From JBAZBO01 sp041671425 (GTDB taxonomy: Bacteria > Patescibacteriota > WWE3 > UBA101185 > UBA10185), in assembly GCA_041671425.1 (NCBI GenBank), contig JBAZBO010000037.1:1-9286 (forward strand): a DNA stretch of 9,286 nt, written 5' to 3'. The translations under genes were made by a program, and so were the position numbers. Shown in pieces: positions 6,301 through 9,286 of this stretch. Position 1 is the first letter of the stretch, and the number at the start of each line of letters is the position of its first letter. The notes beneath the pieces are model-generated. The model was not told the DNA's origin and searched no databases. It worked only from the letters and a program-made list of their open reading frames with translations.

Positions 6301-7188
6301 ATGAAGCTCAAAATTGCTTTAGTCTTGGTTCTCGTGTTTTCCCTGGTCGTCATCTCGCCTGTGGTTTTGGCCTATCTGTCCGGAGAGACCAAGACCATTG
6401 AGGCGAAGGCCATCAGTGATCATGAGTGTGACGATGAAGTGTTGCACTTCGTGATCACGGGTAACGCATCCGAGGAGTTGACTCCCAGATCCATTCATGT
6501 CGAGTGGGCAGGCGGCTACTCAGAAGATGTCTTCTGGTCTGGAACTCTGACGGGGGGTGTGGCTCACTATACGACCACCTCCCATCTGGATCTTGCAGTG
6601 TCAGGAGCAACGGCTGTTATTTACAAGGAATGGGACGGGCAGTTCAACCTGTCCCACGGACCGTGCTTCGGATCACCGACTCCTACGAACACTCCGGTAG
6701 ATACGGTGACACCGACGAAGACGCCTTCTGGGACTATCACTCCCACGAAGACTCCGTCCGTAACTTGTACACCCAGGCCGTCTGAGACTCCTGTTACAAC
6801 TCCGACTCCTGGGTCTGACAGCAAGAGGACAGACATCCCGGTTATCTTACAAGCCGGTTGGGCTAATGTGACCGCTACAATGTGGGTGGGTGGCACAGAA
6901 GTCCAGACACTGCTCTTTGCGCCGGTGCCAGGTAGTGAAAATCAGGCAGTTCTGTTCACACTTTGGTTGGACGAGCCCGCTCTCGTTACGATCCGAGTGA
7001 GTATTCCAGAGGAGTACCTGTCCCCGAACTGGATCCTCATCAGGTGGGATAACAGCGAGTTTTGTGGTTTTACGATCACAGATACCATAGAGCTTACTGT
7101 CTACCCCGGCCAGGATGTTACTGATGTTGATTTTCAGTGGGTTGACGTGATCAACTGGGATCACAAGGCCTGCCTCGTAGGAAAGTGA
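6301..7188 (+). CDS. Secreted two-domain protein with a Thr-Pro-rich linker, function unknown
   Basis: The 295-residue product has a classical signal peptide (MKLKIA, hydrophobic core, SPVVLA with likely cleavage after Ala24). Domain 1 (about 25-122) is beta-rich and bounded by Cys43 and Cys122, which could form a disulfide. Residues 125-171 are a Thr-Pro linker built on a 10-residue period. Domain 2 (about 175-295) is another beta-rich domain with many Trp and hydrophobic strands and two cysteines. I recognise neither domain. Thr-Pro linkers of this kind join folded domains in extracellular proteins and are often glycosylated; they are frequent in Chloroflexota and Microgenomates. Composition is clearly more GC-rich than the preceding genes. 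It has its own SD site, and a strong terminator follows, so it may be a single-gene unit. No sortase motif or C-terminal membrane anchor is present, suggesting release or non-covalent attachment. Confidence 0.85.
   Translation: MKLKIALVLVLVFSLVVISPVVLAYLSGETKTIEAKAISDHECDDEVLHFVITGNASEELTPRSIHVEWAGGYSEDVFWSGTLTGGVAHYTTTSHLDLAVSGATAVIYKEWDGQFNLSHGPCFGSPTPTNTPVDTVTPTKTPSGTITPTKTPSVTCTPRPSETPVTTPTPGSDSKRTDIPVILQAGWANVTATMWVGGTEVQTLLFAPVPGSENQAVLFTLWLDEPALVTIRVSIPEEYLSPNWILIRWDNSEFCGFTITDTIELTVYPGQDVTDVDFQWVDVINWDHKACLVGK
6679..6798 (+). repeat. 30-bp-period coding repeat, four units (Thr-Pro linker)
   Basis: Four successive 10-residue units start with Thr-Pro: TPTNTPVDTV, TPTKTPSGTI, TPTKTPSVTC and TPRPSETPVT. 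The second and third share TPTKTPS. At the DNA level units are similar but use different Thr and Pro codons, so the array is not a recent exact duplication. The third unit carries a Cys (residue 156) in an otherwise Cys-free linker. Confidence 0.8.
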
Positions 7189-7197
7189 TGTTGACTA

Positions 7198-7230
7198 AAG
7201 GAAGCGTTCACCCCCGAACGAAACTTCCTT
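7198..7230 (+). other. Two-part hairpin just after the TP-rich gene
   Basis: AAGGAAG (7198-7204) pairs with CTTCCTT (7224-7230), and CGTTC (7205-7209) with GAACG (7216-7220), separated by a three-base AAA bulge; the loop is ACCCCC. No T run follows. It sits 10 bases after the stop codon and 6 bases before the terminator stem, so it could protect the 3' end of the mRNA. Confidence 0.6.
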
Positions 7231-7236
7231 GATACG

Positions 7237-7283
7237 AAGACCCGAGTTTCGGTACGCAACCTTGCGACGACTCGGGTCTTTTT
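7237..7283 (+). terminator. Strong Rho-independent terminator
   Basis: AAGACCCGAGT (7237-7247) and ACTCGGGTCTT (7270-7280) form a perfect 11-bp stem running into a T5 tract (7279-7283). The 22-base loop contains a small inner stem, CGCAA/TTGCG. This ends the transcript of the TP-rich protein gene and insulates it from the consensus promoter 22 bp further on. Confidence 0.88.
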
Positions 7284-7293
7284 GTGCATATAT

Positions 7294-7305
7294 AACCTAT
7301 AGGTT
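7294..7305. promoter_or_regulatory. 12-bp perfect palindrome abutting the -35 element (possible operator)
   Basis: AACCTATAGGTT equals its reverse complement, and its last T is the first T of TTGACA. Its position against the -35 box would suit a repressor or an upstream activator. The palindrome is short, so chance is a real alternative. Confidence 0.4.
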
Positions 7306-7333
7306 TGACAGTTTTCAGGTTTTCATATATAAT
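7305..7333 (+). promoter_or_regulatory. Consensus sigma70-type promoter
   Basis: TTGACA (7305-7310) and TATAAT (7328-7333) are both exact consensus hexamers with the optimal 17-bp spacer. Transcription should begin near 7340, giving a leader of about 36 bases before the ATG at 7376. It drives the small secreted protein gene. It is the only convincing promoter in the window. Confidence 0.9.
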
Positions 7334-7366
7334 TCCCTCAGCCAATTAGGGCAAATACAAATCTCT

Positions 7367-7371
7367 GGAGG
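7367..7371 (+). promoter_or_regulatory. Shine-Dalgarno site that fixes the start at 7376
   Basis: GGAGG lies 4 bases before the ATG at 7376. Together with the signal peptide that begins exactly there and the promoter at 7305-7333, it rules out the longer reading frame that opens with TTG at 7229 inside the upstream terminator region. Confidence 0.75.
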
Positions 7372-7375
7372 ATTC

Positions 7376-7771
7376 ATGAAGAAGATCGGATTTCTACTCA
7401 TCGTGCTCGTTTTTCTTGTCGCGTCCTTGCCCGTTTCCGCGGCTCCAAAGTCTGGTGTGGCCACCCTTGAAGTTTCTGGGGTCTGGCCAATGACCTATGA
7501 GCCCTTGGGGCATGTGACGGGGACGTTCAAGGTAGATGGCCACTTCTCGAACAACGGTGACCTCTTCTGGAGGTATCGTCTTGAGGGTGGGAAATGGTCT
7601 CCGTGGCAGCAACACAACGACGATAATTGGCACTTTGTTGTGCCGCTCTCGTCTGTGTCGGACGGAGAACATGTCAGAGGTGAAATGCAGGTTCACTACA
7701 AGTCAACGGAAGCGGGAAGCGGGATGCTTTCTGTATCTTTTGACCTTATCCTGCTAGATGCACCTTCCTGA
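7376..7771 (+). CDS. Small secreted protein of unknown function
   Basis: The 131-residue product begins with a clear signal peptide (MKKIGF, hydrophobic core, LPVSAA with cleavage likely after an Ala near residue 23). The mature part, about 108 residues, is beta-rich, has no cysteine and no membrane segment, and is high in Trp, Gly and His (for example GKWSPWQQHNDDNWHF). That composition suggests a small beta-sandwich or carbohydrate-binding-like fold, but I recognise no family. It ends in LLDAPS with no sorting signal. The gene has its own consensus promoter, a strong SD site and a possible terminator hairpin downstream, so it is a self-contained unit and probably highly expressed. Like the TP-rich gene before it, it is GC-richer than the rest of the window. 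Confidence 0.82.
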   Translation: MKKIGFLLIVLVFLVASLPVSAAPKSGVATLEVSGVWPMTYEPLGHVTGTFKVDGHFSNNGDLFWRYRLEGGKWSPWQQHNDDNWHFVVPLSSVSDGEHVRGEMQVHYKSTEAGSGMLSVSFDLILLDAPS

Positions 7772-7791
7772 GTCTCCCTTTTCTGTTCTGT

Positions 7792-7856
7792 GGGGCGGTT
7801 GTTTCTATGGTTTGTGGCCTTTGCGCAGACCCTCTATTGACCGCCCCGTCCGTTTT
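7792..7856 (+). terminator. Large GC-rich hairpin between convergent genes, possible terminator
   Basis: GGGGCGGT (7792-7799) pairs perfectly with ACCGCCCC (7840-7847). The 40-base loop can fold further: GGTTTG (7809-7814) with CAGACC (7826-7831), one G-U pair. A short T4 run (7853-7856) follows only after GTCCG, so as a terminator for the + strand gene it is imperfect. On the minus strand no U tract follows. A stable mRNA 3' end structure is an alternative. Confidence 0.5.
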
Positions 7857-8508
7857 ATATACTCCCAATACCCTTATTATATTTAGAGAACTTTCCTATC
7901 CTAAAGGGAAAATATCCTGCTATCTTGGCAAAATCCACATCATCTTCACTTTCATATTTCACTTCCATGACTATATGGTCCACTTTTATGAAGCTTGCAC
8001 TTGGCATTTTTGAGGAAAGGATCCTTCTAAATTTTAGTCTGTAGTCCAGGGTTATTCTGAACTTCTTATCTATTGAGATAAAATACCTGCGATTAAACCT
8101 GCTTATAGAAGCTGGGATCAACTCCTTAAGTTTTATTTTCAGATCCTGTGGAACATCCGAATTCTTTAATGCATAGATAAAGTTCTTCCTGACATTCCCG
8201 TCAAGGGAAAAATGGTTTAGTTCATATGTAAGCTTCTTGCCAACTGCGCCGCTTTTTATCTTTATCTCAAGGTTAGATTCGTTCAGATCATTGTTGTACC
8301 ACCTGACTCTGACCTTTGCCTTGTGCGGTACACCATCTACACTTTCGAAGTAACTATGTAGTGTGGGAGTATCAAAATAGAGTGAGTTGACGGTTCTTTC
8401 AAAGTAGATCTCCCGAAACATCAGGGGGTGGGTTTTTATAGTTTGCACGGCGTCTGAGATACTTCTGGTTGGGATATGAAATTTTCTTTCGTATCTGTAT
8501 TTTGGCAT
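7855..8508 (-). CDS. VTC-domain protein (polyphosphate polymerase family)
   Basis: The 217-residue product is a stand-alone VTC domain, the fold that in yeast Vtc4 makes polyphosphate from ATP inside a positively charged tunnel. The family's tunnel elements are all present in order: YRYERKF (4-10), VNSLYFDT (40-47), KVRVRWY (65-71, Arg67 and Arg69), LEIKIKSG (80-87), RFNRRY (137-142), ITLDYRLKFRR (152-162), VMEVKY (180-185, Glu182 and Lys184) and FSKYNKG (207-213, Lys209 and Lys212). It lacks SPX and membrane domains, as is usual in bacteria. The ATG at 8508 is chosen; it begins one base after the CotH-like gene's TAA. A TTG at 8517 would add three residues and overlap that gene by 8 bases. 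No SD site is visible, so translation is probably coupled. Whether bacterial members next to CotH genes make polyphosphate is not settled. Confidence 0.88.
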   Translation of the reverse strand: MPKYRYERKFHIPTRSISDAVQTIKTHPLMFREIYFERTVNSLYFDTPTLHSYFESVDGVPHKAKVRVRWYNNDLNESNLEIKIKSGAVGKKLTYELNHFSLDGNVRKNFIYALKNSDVPQDLKIKLKELIPASISRFNRRYFISIDKKFRITLDYRLKFRRILSSKMPSASFIKVDHIVMEVKYESEDDVDFAKIAGYFPFRIGKFSKYNKGIGSI

Positions 8509-8509
8509 A

Positions 8510-9286
8510 TTATTCAAATATCGGTTTTAACACTATATCTTCCCTAGCATCTATGGACAAAACCTTATCTGTACTCTCATTGCTTCCTTCCCACCTTAGG
8601 AATTTGTGATCTGAGTAGGGGAGTGCTTCTACAGTTACTGGTATGCCTTTGAAGTATGTTCCTGACCATTCAGGAGAGTTTATAGTTAGCGTGCTGATCT
8701 TTATACTGCCTTTATTGGTGTCGAGCCCTGAGAAGGTGATCTTGTAGGTTCCTTCCAAGCCAAATTGTTCTTGTACATGCCCAAAAGCATACTGAGGTCT
8801 GTTGATGGCAAATTCCCTTAGATCTTGAACATTTTTCATCCATTCATCCACACTTTGAAGATATGGGTTTTTCCAGCCATCCAAAGTATCTCTCCATCTA
8901 GCTATATGTCTGGGCATCTCAGAAGATATTGTGGATTCAAATCTATCTATCCTTGGGATAATCTTCTCCGGTAGGAAAACACTGTTTAGTAAGTCTGCGT
9001 ATCTGTTGGCGAATCTTATCTTGAACTCTTCCATTGATAAAATACGTCTCAATATCACATACGGCCATTCTCTTCCACTGTAATCTCTTCTTACGGTTGC
9101 TTGTTCAAGGATATTCTCACCGACATTTTCAATACCAAAGCCTCCATCTAGGTCATACACCATCCATCTGAATTTTCCGTCATTGCCATAATAGAGATTT
9201 TCAAATCTATCCACACCGTTGTATCTCCATATCTTTATGTTACTTTCTATCCAATCTTGATTGGAGTAATATGTTTCGAAGATGTT
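8510..9286 (-). CDS. CotH-like kinase-fold protein with C-terminal InlB-type repeat (5'-partial, runs off the window)
   Basis: The frame is open to the right edge, so 258 C-terminal residues are seen and the N-terminus is missing. In fragment numbering, DWIESNIKIWRY (11-22) and RWMVYDLDGGFG (40-51) match the CotH kinase domain, where the D-x-D in the second motif (Asp45, Asp47) contributes to metal/ATP binding; CotH of Bacillus spores phosphorylates coat proteins. The last 70 or so residues (GSIKISTLTINS ... FKGIPVTVEALPYSDHKFLRWEG ... LKPIFE, split here) match the divergent InlB B-repeat, a beta-grasp module typical of surface proteins, suggesting an exported protein. The spore-coat role does not apply here; bacterial CotH/VTC pairs have been linked to the cell surface but substrates are unknown. 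It is the first gene of a two-gene unit with the VTC protein. Confidence 0.88.
   Translation of the reverse strand, partial: NIFETYYSNQDWIESNIKIWRYNGVDRFENLYYGNDGKFRWMVYDLDGGFGIENVGENILEQATVRRDYSGREWPYVILRRILSMEEFKIRFANRYADLLNSVFLPEKIIPRIDRFESTISSEMPRHIARWRDTLDGWKNPYLQSVDEWMKNVQDLREFAINRPQYAFGHVQEQFGLEGTYKITFSGLDTNKGSIKISTLTINSPEWSGTYFKGIPVTVEALPYSDHKFLRWEGSNESTDKVLSIDAREDIVLKPIFE

Noticed and set aside
6621..6896. Minus-strand frame opposite the TP-rich gene, with a Gly-Val repeat
   Set aside because: It is the antisense reading of the Thr-Pro repeat (ACN-CCN reads as GV-rich). No SD site or independent sense; it is a shadow.
7229..7375. Longer form of the small secreted protein, starting at a TTG at 7229
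   Set aside because: The extension lies across a strong terminator and a consensus promoter. The ATG at 7376 has an SD site and begins a signal peptide.
6133..7860. Integron-like cassettes or attC sites, because two self-contained genes lie beside large hairpins
   Set aside because: I found no GTTRRRY/RYYYAAC pair at the hairpin ends and no integrase gene in the window.
7800..8013. Plus-strand frame of 68 codons opposite the end of the VTC gene
   Set aside because: It overlaps the conserved VTC coding sequence and its protein has no recognisable features.
1..9286. tRNA genes, CRISPR arrays and insertion-sequence ends
   Set aside because: No tRNA T-loop with matching acceptor stem, no regular direct repeats with spacers, and no transposase motif were seen.

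Overview
The window looks like a piece of a Candidate Phyla Radiation (Patescibacteria) chromosome, perhaps Microgenomates-like. This is inferred from gene content and protein style, not from a marker gene: an exported KPVIYLYP-type protein, a GT-C glycosyltransferase with a PGVT-MW loop, a Thr-Pro-rich secreted protein, a CotH/VTC pair, and several starts without a Shine-Dalgarno (SD) site. Three genes end in TGA, so TGA is read as stop, which argues against the code-25 lineages (Absconditabacteria/Gracilibacteria). I see no tRNA, rRNA, CRISPR array, insertion sequence or phage gene.

Region 1 (1-3837, + strand) is envelope- and glycan-related: a probably anchored conserved protein that may start outside the window, a small lipoprotein, a five-bladed beta-propeller protein resembling GH43/GH130 glycan-active enzymes, and a polytopic GT39/GT-C type glycosyltransferase. 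The first three are closely packed; the fourth follows after 53 bp.

Region 2 (3849-6132) is an oxidative-stress module. A Crp/Fnr-family regulator (minus strand) is divergent from an Fe/Mn superoxide dismutase (plus strand). The 83-bp gap between their start codons contains a perfect 20-bp palindrome with the CRP-like spacing TGTAA-N6-TTACA, lying almost midway between the two start codons. The dismutase has all four metal ligands, a His where Mn enzymes usually carry the second-sphere Gln, and a C-terminal tail with five cysteines in six residues. A multispanning membrane protein follows 20 bp downstream, probably co-transcribed.

Region 3 (about 6240-7850, + strand) differs in composition: sampled 60-base lines are 53-55 percent GC, against 40 percent in a sampled line of the preceding gene. 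It holds two secreted proteins of unknown function, each with a strong SD site. Between them lie a strong intrinsic terminator with an extra upstream hairpin and a fully consensus sigma70-type promoter (TTGACA-N17-TATAAT) that abuts a 12-bp palindrome. The block looks like two independently expressed exported-protein cassettes, possibly acquired by transfer.

Region 4 (7855-9286, minus strand) is a CotH-like kinase-fold protein, cut by the window edge and carrying a C-terminal InlB-type repeat, followed one base later by a VTC-domain protein of the polyphosphate polymerase family. This two-gene arrangement recurs in bacteria; its role is not settled.
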